Source of the DNA: an uncultured Prevotella sp. | Lineage (GTDB): Bacteria > Bacteroidota > Bacteroidia > Bacteroidales > Bacteroidaceae | Length of the DNA stretch: 29,957 nt | Assembly (NCBI GenBank): GCA_900557255.1 | Contig: USSA01000021.1 | Span: 1 to 29,957 of the forward strand | Direction: 5' to 3' | Shown: piece by piece, positions 1 through 8,328 of the stretch | Position numbering within the stretch: the stretch's first letter is position 1 | Layout of the letters: each line of letters starts with the position of its first letter | The notes under the pieces: model-generated | Seen by the model: the letters and a program-made list of their open reading frames with translations, nothing else | Told to the model about the DNA's origin: nothing | Database searches by the model: none | Position numbers and translations under genes: made by a program

Positions 1-93
1 CTTAATAAAGCGCATCGTTAGAGTTCGTACTTGCACTTCTTTAGAGGAAATGGAACTTAAATATATATTTGTTAATAAAAATGTTTAATTTTC

Positions 94-181
94 GGGTCAC
101 TTGCAAAAGCGTGTGGATGTGCTATACTAAAATTTGCTTAACTTATGCAAAAGCAGCTTTTGAGCAAGAACCCAGTGACCC
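94..181. repeat. 88-bp segment bounded by 8-bp inverted repeats
   Basis: GGGTCACT at 94-101 is exactly inverted as AGTGACCC at 174-181. Just inside, TGCAAAAGC on the left is loosely matched by GCTTTTGAGCA on the right, so the arms extend imperfectly. A second small fold (CAAAAGCAGCTTTTG) lies at 148-162. The element sits just past the 3' end of the leftward pseudogene. It could be a MITE-like remnant or a terminator-type structure. I see no clear target-site duplication. Bases 1-93 hold nothing I can identify. Confidence 0.4.
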
Positions 182-210
182 CTCTTGTTAAGTATGACTA
201 TGCTGTTGCT

Positions 211-1628
211 TCATTCTTCATTTACCATCTCCCAATCCAAAATGCCTTTGCCTTCTTCGTCTAGTTCTATGCCTAAGCCTACTACCTCTCGCTTGTCGGC
301 CTTGAAAGGCTCCAGGTATTGTCGGTCTAGGATTTGCTTGATGGCAGCATCTTTACCACCGTTGCTTCTCAACTTTAATTCTATTATATAGATGTGATGA
401 GTAGTTTTGACAATGAGGTCGATTCTGCCAGTAGAAAGCATGTGCTCTACTTCCACCTTCAAACCGATGGCATATCAGCTTCTTGTCGCATGGTCAATGC
501 AGGCAGTACGCATTCGTATAGCGCCTGTTTTACCTCTTCATTTGGGAAGCCTAAGTGATAGACATTTCCTACGCACGATTTGATGGTGAGATAACCTGAT
601 TGATATAAGAAGAGTTCTGGTCCTCCACCAGTGACATCGGAAGTCTCCAATGTGTTGCGGAGAATCATGCAATCCTCAAAATCCGGTAGGCGCAACTCAG
701 CATCTTTAATGAACTTCGGCAGCATGGAAGTGGCTCCCGAAGATGCCCAATAACTGTTGAGGTCCTGGGTGTCAAGCGCATTTATAAGGCTGAAAGGATT
801 GTAGATGTCAACCATGTTTCGGCGACTGAAATGGTAACCGTCGTAGTAGTCCTTCAGTTTGTCGTGGGTTTCCTGCAAAGTCCATCCGTTTACCTCTGCC
901 ATTTTTTCAAGTTCAGGCTTGAAGTTCTCTTTTATCTCCTCCTCAGTAATGCCGCAGATGGCTGCATATTCTGGTAGGAAACTGATGTTGGTTAAATTGT
1001 TGAGCACGGAGAAAAGGGAAATCTGCGTAAACTTGGTGATGCCCGTGATAAAGACCAGACGCTCGTATTCATCATCTGCCTTTAAAATGGCAAAGACTTC
1101 ACGATATACCTCGGTACATGCTTCGTGTTCCGGGGTCTTCCAGGAGTGCTGGAGTGGAGAATCATATTCGTCGATGAGGATGGCAACCTTCAAGCCCGTC
1201 TGTTTGTATGCCGTCGTAATGATGGCGTCAAAGCGGTCGGCAAGCTGGGCGGTAGGGTCGGGAGTGATGATATACTTCTCTTCGTAGTATCCGAATCGCA
1301 GATTCAGGTATGAACACAAGGTTTCCGCATTGGCGCCTCCACGGCTCATGTCGAGTCGAATCACGGGATATTCCTTCCAGTCCTTTTCCAAGTCCATGAT
1401 TTTGAGACCTTCGAAGAGTTCCTTTCTTCCTTCGAAGTAATATTGGAGCGTATCAACGAGCACAGACTTTCCGAATCGGCGAGGGCGGCTCAAGTAATTA
1501 TACTGTAAGCCATTGTTCGCCAATTTCCAGATGATGTCACTCTTATCTACATAGAGATACCCTTCTTCTCTGATTTTATTGAAAGACTGTATGCCTACCG
1601 GCAGCTTTCTGAATTTATTGTTTGCCAT
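211..1628 (-). pseudogene. AAA-ATPase-like / PDDEXK (DUF1703-type) protein, broken by internal deletion and frameshift
   Basis: The N-terminal part runs from ATG at 1628 (MANNKFRKLPVGIQSF) to a TGA at 459-461. It matches the AAA-ATPase-like family common in Bacteroidota, with the P-loop-like SRPRRFGKS, a Walker-B-like VAILIDEYD and the conserved KDYYDGYHFS. The C-terminal part continues in another frame, from about 475 down to TGA at 211-213. It carries the PDDEXK nuclease module: GRIDL (Asp), IELKL (Glu/Lys) and QILDRQY. From my recollection of the family, intact members are about 520 residues and have some 60-75 residues between the motifs flanking position 465, which are absent here. I infer a small deletion that also shifted the frame. 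The start is set by a promoter -7 box 31 bp upstream; a longer in-frame extension to 1700 would begin upstream of that promoter. The family's function is unknown. Confidence 0.85.
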
Positions 1629-1658
1629 AATCTTTTCTCCTATTCCTATCTTTAGCCG

Positions 1659-1690
1659 CAAAGATACGGTTATTTTTTGAATCATGCAAG
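1659..1690 (-). promoter_or_regulatory. Promoter of the AAA/PDDEXK pseudogene
   Basis: On the minus strand a Bacteroidota -7 box TATCTTTG (1666-1659) is preceded, after 20 nt, by CTTG (1690-1687), one base off the TTTG -33 consensus. A purine-rich AGGAGA lies close to the ATG at 1628. Confidence 0.6.
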
Positions 1691-1792
1691 TTTTTGGCAA
1701 TTAAAAAGATGTAAATAGATACCTGATAAAAGAATATATTGTACATGCTTCAGAAAAAAGCAATTTTTCTTGGTTTATTCACAGAAAAAACT

Positions 1793-1800
1793 TACTTTTG
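1793..1800 (+). promoter_or_regulatory. -7 box for the small gene at 1875
   Basis: TACTTTTG fits TAnnTTTG exactly. A weak -33-like CTTGG lies at 1769-1773. Initiation a few bases downstream would give a leader of roughly 70 nt before the ATG at 1875, and supports the plus strand as the coding one here. Confidence 0.55.
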
Positions 1801-1874
1801 CACAATAATAGAGGAGAATTATAATAAAAGGTGTAATGATTTGCTTATCACCACAAATTTAAACCCCATTAGTT

Positions 1875-2246
1875 ATGATAGAAGATGTAAATATATTGAC
1901 ATTCGATAGCTTTATTCAAAAGATAAAGACTATCAAGGTGTATTGCAGTAATGCCTATAAGGAATACAAGGTGATAAAGGTTAACAAAACCACGTTGGTG
2001 CTTAGAGATCAGCGCACCAAGACTGATTTTGAAGTGCCGGCTGCCCAAATATTCTGTGCCATGCATGAACTTGGTATTGAAAACTGCACGGTTCTTAAAA
2101 TGCGCCAGTATGTAGGAACACATGCTGCACCAGCCTCTGCCGCCCTCATCTTCTGGGCTTTCGGACGAGGACAGGTTCAGGCAGCAATAAAAAAGTTTGC
2201 CGATTTGACGGTTAGGATAATAAGAGAACAGCAAAAACGGAAATAG
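1875..2246 (+). CDS. Small protein of unknown function (123 aa)
   Basis: I do not recognise a named family. The product has no signal peptide or clear membrane span. It begins MIEDVNILTFDSFIQKI, has a basic, beta-rich middle (YKEYKVIKVNKTTLVLRDQ), and ends in a basic helix (KKFADLTVRIIREQQKRK). The segment MHELGIENCTVLKMRQYVG followed by an Ala-rich helix suggests a small cytoplasmic alpha/beta protein. It stands alone between a leftward pseudogene and a gene-free region. A consensus -7 box upstream favours this strand over the equally long antisense frame. Regulatory or nucleic-acid-binding roles are possible from the charge pattern but not shown. Confidence 0.55.
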   Translation: MIEDVNILTFDSFIQKIKTIKVYCSNAYKEYKVIKVNKTTLVLRDQRTKTDFEVPAAQIFCAMHELGIENCTVLKMRQYVGTHAAPASAALIFWAFGRGQVQAAIKKFADLTVRIIREQQKRK

Positions 2247-2310
2247 TAAATCTGGCAACCTGTACGGTTGAAAGCGCTTCTATTGACAATATATACGCAA
2301 GTTTGCTCCA

Positions 2311-2350
2311 CGCGCCCTGGGCTAGGAGCTTTTGAGCCTTCAGCCCGTAC
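2311..2350. repeat. REP-like GC-rich palindromic fragment
   Basis: A GC-rich island in AT-rich surroundings contains the 9-mer GCCCTGGGC (2314-2322) and a hairpin made of GGGCT (2319-2323) with AGCCC (2342-2346), plus inner AGG/CCT pairs. The order CCCTGGGCT, spacer, CTTCAGCCC resembles the REP-type repeats that I recall being scattered in Bacteroidota genomes and linked to REP-associated Y1 transposases. No such transposase is in the window. I see no tandem copy nearby. Confidence 0.35.
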
Positions 2351-2500
2351 TTGAACCACATGCGAAAGTTCTGTTAATAATTGACTGTAGATTTTTACGT
2401 TTCATAACTTCCTGGTATTCTTGTCGTTGCACGTATCCTAGCTTTCAAAGTGCTAGATTTTACACGTTTTCTCTTTTTAAATCTTTAAACGTTTGATAAT

Positions 2501-2514
2501 GAGGTAATTATCTC
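2501..2514. repeat. AT-rich near-palindrome, left box
   Basis: GAGGTAATTATCTC is palindromic except for one base pair. It shares the core TAATTATCT with the perfect palindrome at 2625-2638. The two boxes bracket the hairpin at 2521-2565, so they may be protein-binding sites. No regulator can be assigned. Confidence 0.35.
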
Positions 2515-2520
2515 TCCTGT

Positions 2521-2565
2521 ATAGCGTGATGGATATTCCCGTTTTCGGAGTATCTGTCACGCTAT
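2521..2565 (+). ncRNA. Strong RNA hairpin (19 bp stem, 7-nt loop); possible small RNA or terminator
   Basis: Bases 2521-2539 pair without interruption with 2547-2565 around the loop CGTTTTC. Sixteen pairs are Watson-Crick. The other three are G-U wobbles (2530/2556, 2531/2555, 2536/2550) that can form only in a plus-strand transcript, because the complementary strand would have A-C mismatches. That hints at selection on a plus-strand RNA. The hairpin lies 275 bp past the end of the 1875 gene and is not followed by a clean U-run, so a simple terminator is possible but not obvious. I found no convincing promoter just upstream. Confidence 0.4.
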
Positions 2566-2624
2566 TTAAGTATCTGTATATTAGAGTATTAATGTGCGTG
2601 GTGTATGTAAATCGTGATGGATGA

Positions 2625-2638
2625 TAGATAATTATCTA
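2625..2638. repeat. AT-rich perfect palindrome, right box
   Basis: TAGATAATTATCTA is a perfect 14-bp palindrome. It follows a second copy of CGTGATGGAT (2613-2622), whose first copy (2525-2534) lies in the 5' arm of the hairpin at 2521-2565, and it immediately precedes the 22-bp array. Confidence 0.35.
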
Positions 2639-2650
2639 AAACTTATTCAC

Positions 2651-2927
2651 GAATATGGCTGCGCTGGGTTACGAATATGGCTGCGCTGGGCTACGAATAT
2701 GGCTGCGTTGGGTTACGAATATGACTGCGCTGGGTTACGAATATGACTGCATCGGGTTACAGATATGGCTGCGTAGGCTAACGGAGCCGTATCCGTAGGC
2801 TTGCCGAGACATCTGCATTAACTAACTGAGACGTCTGAACTCGCTGACTGAACTACTTGAGTTAGCAGATTGAGTTACTTGAGTTAGCAAACTGAGCCAC
2901 TTGAGTTAGCAAACTGAGCCACTTGAG
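2651..2927. repeat. Array of 12.5 in-phase 22-bp units with two sequence types
   Basis: Units start at 2651, 2673, 2695, 2717, 2739, 2761, 2783, 2805, 2827, 2849, 2871, 2893 and 2915 (the last is 13 bp). Units 1-5 are nearly identical (GAATATGGCTGCGCTGGG then YTAC). Units 10-13 are nearly identical to one another but of another type (TGAGCCACTTGAGTTAGC then AAAC). Units 6-9 are divergent intermediates that keep the exact 22-bp register, for example 6 and 7 share CGTAGGCT. There are no unique spacers, so it is not CRISPR. The period is not a multiple of three and every frame contains stops, so it is not coding. A 22-bp direct-repeat period is about two helical turns and resembles iteron-type protein-binding arrays. 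It ends 54 bp from the 3' end of the ABC gene. Confidence 0.9.
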
Positions 2928-2980
2928 AATTTTTCTTCATGTGCTTGCGTGCAACCATAGAAAAAATCAATTACGAAAAC

Positions 2981-3757
2981 TCATTTGATTTCGATGCGGA
3001 GGGAATCCTGGTTGAATCGGATGCCGTCACGATTGATGAATCTGGATAAGAAACCATCGGCAGCCAGTTCTTTAGGAGTGCCGATAGAGAAACGGCTTTC
3101 TTCCATCAGCCAGAGACGGTCGGAGAGCTGGAGCGCCAACTCTACATCATGGGTTGACAGTAATATGGATTTATGCTGTTCGTGCGCCAGACGGCGGAGC
3201 ATTTGTAGGGTTTCTATCTTGCTGGGGAAATCGAGGAAGGCGGTTGGCTCGTCCAGGATGATGATGCGGGTTTGCTGCGCTAGGGCTTTGGCTATCATTA
3301 CTTTCTGACGCTCACCATCGCTCAGTTCGCTGATGTTTCTCTGGGCAAGATGCTGAATGCCCGTTTCCTGAAGAGCAGAAGCAACAATCTGCTTGTCGGC
3401 AGCAGATAATGTGCCCCAGAAGCCAGTATAGGGAGAACGGCCTATGCCTACAATCTCTTCGGCAGAGAGCTGGGCATGGTCTGTCTTCGATGTGAGAACG
3501 ATGCTGATTTCTCTGGCGAGTTCCTGGGCAGAGAAATCAGAAAGGGATTTGTCTTGAATCAGGATTTCGCCATCAAGCGCTGGCTGAAATCCGGCTAAAG
3601 TTCTGAGTAAGGTAGATTTGCCCACTCCGTTGGCTCCGATGAGACAGGTCAGTTCACCGGCTTGGAGCGAGGCATGAACAGGTGAGGCTATCGCCCGGAG
3701 CTGATGCTTCGAACGATAGCCTATAATCAGATTCTTTAATGTAATGCTTGATACCAT
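2981..3757 (-). CDS. ABC transporter ATP-binding protein, FecE/HmuV/BtuD type
   Basis: The 258-residue protein is a complete ATPase subunit of the class that powers iron-siderophore, haem or cobalamin import. The Walker A motif GANGVGKST is at residues 41-49, the signature LSDGE at 145-149, the Walker B IIILDE at 165-170 followed by PTAFLD, and the H-loop STHD with His203. Length is normal for the family. No permease or periplasmic-binding gene is present in the window, so its partners must be encoded elsewhere, and the exact substrate cannot be named. It lies 53 bp downstream of ridA on the same strand and may be co-transcribed with it. Its 3' side faces the 22-bp array. Confidence 0.85.
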   Translation of the reverse strand: MVSSITLKNLIIGYRSKHQLRAIASPVHASLQAGELTCLIGANGVGKSTLLRTLAGFQPALDGEILIQDKSLSDFSAQELAREISIVLTSKTDHAQLSAEEIVGIGRSPYTGFWGTLSAADKQIVASALQETGIQHLAQRNISELSDGERQKVMIAKALAQQTRIIILDEPTAFLDFPSKIETLQMLRRLAHEQHKSILLSTHDVELALQLSDRLWLMEESRFSIGTPKELAADGFLSRFINRDGIRFNQDSLRIEIK

Positions 3758-3810
3758 CTAAAGAATGTTTTCACCTTGAAACTTTACTTCCTGATAGAAA
3801 AGAGGAAGAA

Positions 3811-4185
3811 TTACTTGGCTGCCAAAACCTCAACCTCTACGAGGGCGCCCTTTGGCAACTTCTCTACAGCTACGGCAGAACGAGCTGGATATGGCTGGCT
3901 GAAGAACTCGGCATAAACCTCGTTCATGGCTGCGAAATCGTCCATGCTGTTCAGATAAACTGTAGTCTTAACCACATGAGAAAGGTCGGTACCTGCTGCC
4001 TTCAGGATGTTCTGGGCGTTGGTGAGGCTCTGGCGAGTCTGCTCCTTGATGCCGCCTTCTACGAAATTGCCTGTTGCAGGGTCGATAGGAATCTGACCAG
4101 ATGCAAAAACAAAACCATTTACTTCGATAGCCTGGCTATATGGACCGATAGCTGCAGGCGCATTGTCTGTGTGAATTGCGTTCAT
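3811..4185 (-). CDS. ridA: RidA family reactive enamine/imine deaminase
   Basis: This 124-residue cytoplasmic protein hydrolyses reactive 2-aminoacrylate and related enamines/imines released by PLP enzymes such as threonine/serine dehydratase. The family hallmarks are all visible: GPYSQAI (14-20), FASGQIPIDP (27-36), KTTVYLNSMDDFAAMNEVY, and YPARSAVAVEKLPKGALVEVEV with the substrate-binding Arg102. The start is at 4185; a longer frame upstream to 4269 would begin before the promoter. A threonine ammonia-lyase, which generates RidA's substrates, lies elsewhere in this window (19244-20443) but is not linked in an operon. The closest neighbour in direction of transcription is the ABC ATPase. Confidence 0.95.
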   Translation of the reverse strand: MNAIHTDNAPAAIGPYSQAIEVNGFVFASGQIPIDPATGNFVEGGIKEQTRQSLTNAQNILKAAGTDLSHVVKTTVYLNSMDDFAAMNEVYAEFFSQPYPARSAVAVEKLPKGALVEVEVLAAK

Positions 4186-4225
4186 AATTAATTTCCTTTT
4201 TCTATTTATTAAACCAATCTGGATG

Positions 4226-4233
4226 CAAAGATA
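4226..4233 (-). promoter_or_regulatory. -7 box of the ridA promoter
   Basis: The minus strand reads TATCTTTG, an exact TAnnTTTG match, about 40 bp upstream of the ridA ATG. A TTTG further upstream (4249-4246) is too close for a standard -33 box. The position rules out the longer reading frame that would start at 4269. Confidence 0.6.
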
Positions 4234-4272
4234 AGCATTTTTCCCCAAAACTGACCTATTTCGCATCAAAAT

Positions 4273-7200
4273 TTAATAAGTTTTCTTACTATATTCGCTC
4301 GGTGTACATCCAAATTGCTTCTTGAAGCTGGTTGAGAAGTGGGAGAGGGTGTTGAATCCCGTCATGTAGGCAATCTCCGAGATGTTGTACTTGCCTTCCA
4401 TGATGAGGGTGGCGGCACGATTGAGCTTATAGGTCTTGAAGAAGACGCTTGGATTCTCTCCTGTGAGTCCCTTGACCTTGTAGTAGAGCTTTGTGCGGGA
4501 GATGTGCATCAGTTTCGTTACCTTGTTGACATCCAATTCCGAGTTGGCTAGTTCCTGCTCCATCATGTGATAGAGTTCATCCATGAAGAGTTTGTCTTGT
4601 GATGACAGTACTTCCTCCACGTTCTTGTCGGTCTCCGTGGCGCTGGTCAGGATGGTCTTGGTCTTCTCACGGTTGGTGAGTTGCGAGTTGATTATTGCCA
4701 GGAGAACCTTGGGGGTGAATGGTTTGGTAACGTAGGCATCTGCTCCGCTGTTCAGACCCTCCACTTGGTTTTCGGTGGTGGTCTTTGCCGTTACCAGGAT
4801 GACTGGGATATGGCAGAGTTGGATGTCTTGCTTGATTTCCTTGCAGAGTTCATAGCCGCTCATTCCCGGCATTACCACATCGCTGAGGATGAGGCTAGGT
4901 TCTTCCTCCCTTGTCGCCTTCAAGGCACTCTCGGCATCGAAACGGTAGATGATGCGATAGGATGATGCCAAGAGGGTGCGAAGATAATGCACCACTTCGG
5001 TGTCGTCATCTACGATGAGTATTTTCGGACGGTTGTCTGTGCTGTTGTCTTGACTTACCTTGTCTGCCACTTTCTGACTGTCGTTCAGCGGGAAAGCTTT
5101 CTTCTGGTCTTGCTCCAAAAGGGCTTTCTCGTTGGCGGTATAGAGGCGCTCATCGGTAGGCAGGGTAACGGTGAAGATGGCTCCCTGGCAGTCCTTGCGA
5201 TTGCCAGCCTTCAGATTGCCATGGTGAAGTACGGCCAGGCTGCGGGCATAGTAGAGTCCGATGCCTGTACCCCAGTTGATGGTGCCTGTAGACTGGTTGT
5301 TCAACTGATAATATCGCTTGAAGATATTCTCCACCTCATTCTGTGGGATTCCTTTGCCTGTATCAGCCACTGTGATAGTGACGATCTGTTCTCCCTTGTT
5401 AATGGTCTCGGTGTCGAAAGAAACATCTATCTTACCGCCACGAGGGGTAAACTTCATGGCGTTGGACATCAGGTTGTTGATAATCTTTTCCAGTTTGTCG
5501 GAATCCAGAAGCATCAGGTAGGAACCTTCCAGTCCGTGACAGTTCAAGGTGATACCTTTCTCCTCGGTATTCACGATGAAGAGGTCCATGATGCGCTTCA
5601 TCTCGGAGATAATGTCAGTTTGCTTGACGTGCAAGCGGAGTGTGTCGTTCTCCAACTTGTTGAAGTCGAGCAACTGGTTGACGAGTCTCAGCATTCTATC
5701 CACGCTTCGGTTGATGATGTTCAATAGCAACTTGTCGTGCTTGTTGATGCTTTCACTTTCGCAGAGTTGTTCCACAGGTCCTGAAATCATGGTGAGTGGT
5801 GTTCGGAACTCATGCGAGATGTTAGCGAAGAAACTCATGTTCATCTTGTTGATGCGCTGTTCTTGCTCCTTCTCATCCTTAGCCTTTTGAGCCATGTTCT
5901 TCTCTATGCTGATGCGCATCTTCTGCCGGTAGATCACGAAGCCGACGCACCCCATTATAATAAGGTATAGGCACCAGGCCCACCAAGAGTTCCAAGGCTC
6001 AGGGGCGATGCTTACCAGTATGCTTTTTTCAGCGATGGTATTGTCGGAGTTGCTGCCTACCATCTTGACCTTGAAGGTGTAGTTGCCAGCTGGCAGATTA
6101 GAGTAGTACGCCTCGTTGTTATTGCCTGCATCAATCCATGTATTGTCGAAACCTGCCATTTGGTAGAAGTAATGGATGTGCTTATAGTCGCTGTAGTCGA
6201 TGGCAGAAAAGGCGATGCTGAAGCTGTTCTGTTTGTAGCTTAGGTGGATATGGGGTGATTCTTCCATACTCTCCTCGATGCATCCATTCTTACTAGGAAG
6301 CATAATCTCATTATGGACCTTGAGTGTTTCGAAAAGCAGACTTATCTGTTGGTTCGTGTTTACGTTTTGTGGATTGAAGATGGTGAGTCCTTGGGTGCCG
6401 CCGAAGATGAGTGTTCCATCTGATAGCTTGCACGATGCCCTATCGTAGAATTGGAAGCCTTTCACACCATCAGCCTCGTTGTAGGTGGTTACCTTTTCTG
6501 TTTTTCCATCTATCTTGTTGAGTCCATACATCGTACTGACCCAGATGTTTCCATCTCTATCTTCCTCGATGCTGGAAATGTCGGAGCAGGAGATTCCTGC
6601 TATGGTGGTCAGCTTGTGGCTCTTTGCTTCATACTTCAGGAGTCCGTTGGTAACTGTACCCAACCAGATGTTGCCCTTGCGGTCTTGATAGTTCTTGGTA
6701 GGGATATACACACTTCGCTTGATGCACTTCTTCCAGTCATCCGGATTCACCTTAAACTCTTGGACATCGAAGTTGTTTCCATTCATTTCCAGGATAGGTT
6801 TGTAGAAGGCAGATATGAGCATGTTGCCATTCTGTAAGCGCATGATGCTGGGAATGAAGCAGAAGGTGGTAGGGAAGAGTTGTTTTTTGGTCATCTCTCC
6901 ACTTTGTGCTGAAATGCAGTAGATGTTGACGGATGCCGTGGATACCCAGATGTTACCCTTTGCATCCTGGCTGATGTCCATAGGCATGAAGCAAGGGTAG
7001 GAGGCTACCTTGTTGAGATGGTTGCCATCGTATTGGCATTTTGCCACATGGTCGCCATTGGCTAGCCATAGCTGATTGCTGCTATCCACAAAGATGTTGG
7101 TGGTGGCATTCTTCCTGTTGCCGTTGCTATGGGAAATCATCGGTATGTCCTTGAGTTGCTGGGTTTGCAAGTCATACATATAGAGTCCGTTCTTCTTGGT

Positions 7201-8304
7201 AGAAATCCAGAGGTGATGATTCCTGTCGGTGGCTACGGAGAGTACGGGCTGTTTGCCGATGGCACGTTGAAGGGCAGGCATGCTATTAAACATATCCTTG
7301 TATCTGTAGATGGTTTTTACGCCATCGTCTTCAGAACCGAGCCAAAGGTTGCCCTTGGAATCGGTTAACATCTTGTTGACTTGCATATCTGGCACTTCGA
7401 ATGGGAAATTCTTGTCGCTTTGTGGCAGGATGGTTCCCTCCTGGGCATTGAAATAGAGTAATCCGTGCTTGGTGGTGCTAAGCAGAAGGTTGCCTTTTTC
7501 ACCATACGGATGGATGTCGCTGACCATGTCGTTGGGAATCTGCAAGCCTTGCAAGGCTGCAGGGAGCTGCTGCCATTTCCGGGTGTCCGTATCAAAGAGT
7601 TGTATTCCATTGTAGCCAGAGATGTAGAGCTGATGCCCATCGAGGAGAAAAGAGGCGATGGGATAACTCTGTACCGGGTTTTGTGCGATAAGTTTGAGGT
7701 CTCGGGTGCGATATCCCTTGACAGAGTAAGAGGTAACAATCCACATCACATCTTTCCGGTCTATATGGCAAGAGAAGTTATAGCAGTTCTTCTCCACCAT
7801 CTTGGAGAGCTTGGTGATGGCTCTGTTATTTTTTTCGTCATATTGATATAGGTCTGTTATCGTGATGAAGAAGATTCTTCCCTCCTTGTCTTCCAGGATT
7901 TTTTCGATGTTCTTGTTTGCGCCGTTGATACTTACTCGCTTGAAATTGCCATTGGTCTGGTATAGGCATACGCCATTGACGGTGGCTACCCAGAGTCGGT
8001 TGTGGGAGTCACGATAAATGTCGGTAATATTGTTGTCGGGCAATCCCAGTGAATCGTCTACGCAGTAGTATTGGTGATACTGGTTGCCATCATATTTGTT
8101 GAGACCACGGAAGGTACCTATCCAGATTTGTCCGTATTTGTCTTCGCAGATGCTCTTCACCTTTTGGTTGGAGATATGTTCGGACAGGACGAGGTTCTTC
8201 TCGGGTGAAGAGACTTCGGGGATGTCTTTTTGTTCTTGGCAAGCAGTCAGAAGAAGGGTTGCCAAGAGAAAGAGTGCGTTATAAAATACCTTTGTTCGTT
8301 TCAT
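4273..8304 (-). CDS. Hybrid two-component system (HTCS) sensor kinase / AraC-type regulator of the PUL
   Basis: This one-protein signalling system has 1343 residues. The N-terminus has a signal sequence with a lipobox-like LLLTAC. The periplasmic part (about 45-690) is a series of two-component-regulator propeller repeats (GLNKYDG, NLWLGSEDDGVKTIYRY, GNIWVSTMYGLNKID), followed by a Y_Y_Y domain (GFDNTWIDA, LPAGNYTFKVKMVGSN). One membrane span lies near 772-792. The cytoplasmic part has a HisKA domain (FFANISHEFRTPLT, phospho-acceptor His831), a HATPase domain (DTGKGIP, GTGIGLYYARSL), a receiver (ILIVDDD, phospho-acceptor Asp1142 in LSDVVMPGMSG, Lys in TKPF) and a C-terminal AraC-type HTH (ISEIAYMTGFNTLSHFSTSFKKQFGCTPSEY). 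I chose the start at 8304 because an exact -7 box lies just upstream, so the longer frame to 8496 would start before the promoter. It diverges from susC and very probably activates it on binding an oligosaccharide. Confidence 0.95.
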   Translation of the reverse strand: MKRTKVFYNALFLLATLLLTACQEQKDIPEVSSPEKNLVLSEHISNQKVKSICEDKYGQIWIGTFRGLNKYDGNQYHQYYCVDDSLGLPDNNITDIYRDSHNRLWVATVNGVCLYQTNGNFKRVSINGANKNIEKILEDKEGRIFFITITDLYQYDEKNNRAITKLSKMVEKNCYNFSCHIDRKDVMWIVTSYSVKGYRTRDLKLIAQNPVQSYPIASFLLDGHQLYISGYNGIQLFDTDTRKWQQLPAALQGLQIPNDMVSDIHPYGEKGNLLLSTTKHGLLYFNAQEGTILPQSDKNFPFEVPDMQVNKMLTDSKGNLWLGSEDDGVKTIYRYKDMFNSMPALQRAIGKQPVLSVATDRNHHLWISTKKNGLYMYDLQTQQLKDIPMISHSNGNRKNATTNIFVDSSNQLWLANGDHVAKCQYDGNHLNKVASYPCFMPMDISQDAKGNIWVSTASVNIYCISAQSGEMTKKQLFPTTFCFIPSIMRLQNGNMLISAFYKPILEMNGNNFDVQEFKVNPDDWKKCIKRSVYIPTKNYQDRKGNIWLGTVTNGLLKYEAKSHKLTTIAGISCSDISSIEEDRDGNIWVSTMYGLNKIDGKTEKVTTYNEADGVKGFQFYDRASCKLSDGTLIFGGTQGLTIFNPQNVNTNQQISLLFETLKVHNEIMLPSKNGCIEESMEESPHIHLSYKQNSFSIAFSAIDYSDYKHIHYFYQMAGFDNTWIDAGNNNEAYYSNLPAGNYTFKVKMVGSNSDNTIAEKSILVSIAPEPWNSWWAWCLYLIIMGCVGFVIYRQKMRISIEKNMAQKAKDEKEQEQRINKMNMSFFANISHEFRTPLTMISGPVEQLCESESINKHDKLLLNIINRSVDRMLRLVNQLLDFNKLENDTLRLHVKQTDIISEMKRIMDLFIVNTEEKGITLNCHGLEGSYLMLLDSDKLEKIINNLMSNAMKFTPRGGKIDVSFDTETINKGEQIVTITVADTGKGIPQNEVENIFKRYYQLNNQSTGTINWGTGIGLYYARSLAVLHHGNLKAGNRKDCQGAIFTVTLPTDERLYTANEKALLEQDQKKAFPLNDSQKVADKVSQDNSTDNRPKILIVDDDTEVVHYLRTLLASSYRIIYRFDAESALKATREEEPSLILSDVVMPGMSGYELCKEIKQDIQLCHIPVILVTAKTTTENQVEGLNSGADAYVTKPFTPKVLLAIINSQLTNREKTKTILTSATETDKNVEEVLSSQDKLFMDELYHMMEQELANSELDVNKVTKLMHISRTKLYYKVKGLTGENPSVFFKTYKLNRAATLIMEGKYNISEIAYMTGFNTLSHFSTSFKKQFGCTPSEYSKKTY

Positions 8305-8328
8305 AATCGATGGTTTTGATAGTTGCTG

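Noticed and set aside
1869..2258. 129-codon minus-strand frame opposite the small gene at 1875
   Set aside because: Similar length, but the plus strand has a consensus -7 box and a more protein-like sequence. The minus frame has low-complexity Cys/Tyr/Phe-rich ends.
2651..2927. CRISPR array
   Set aside because: Units are contiguous with no unique spacers, and there are no cas genes.
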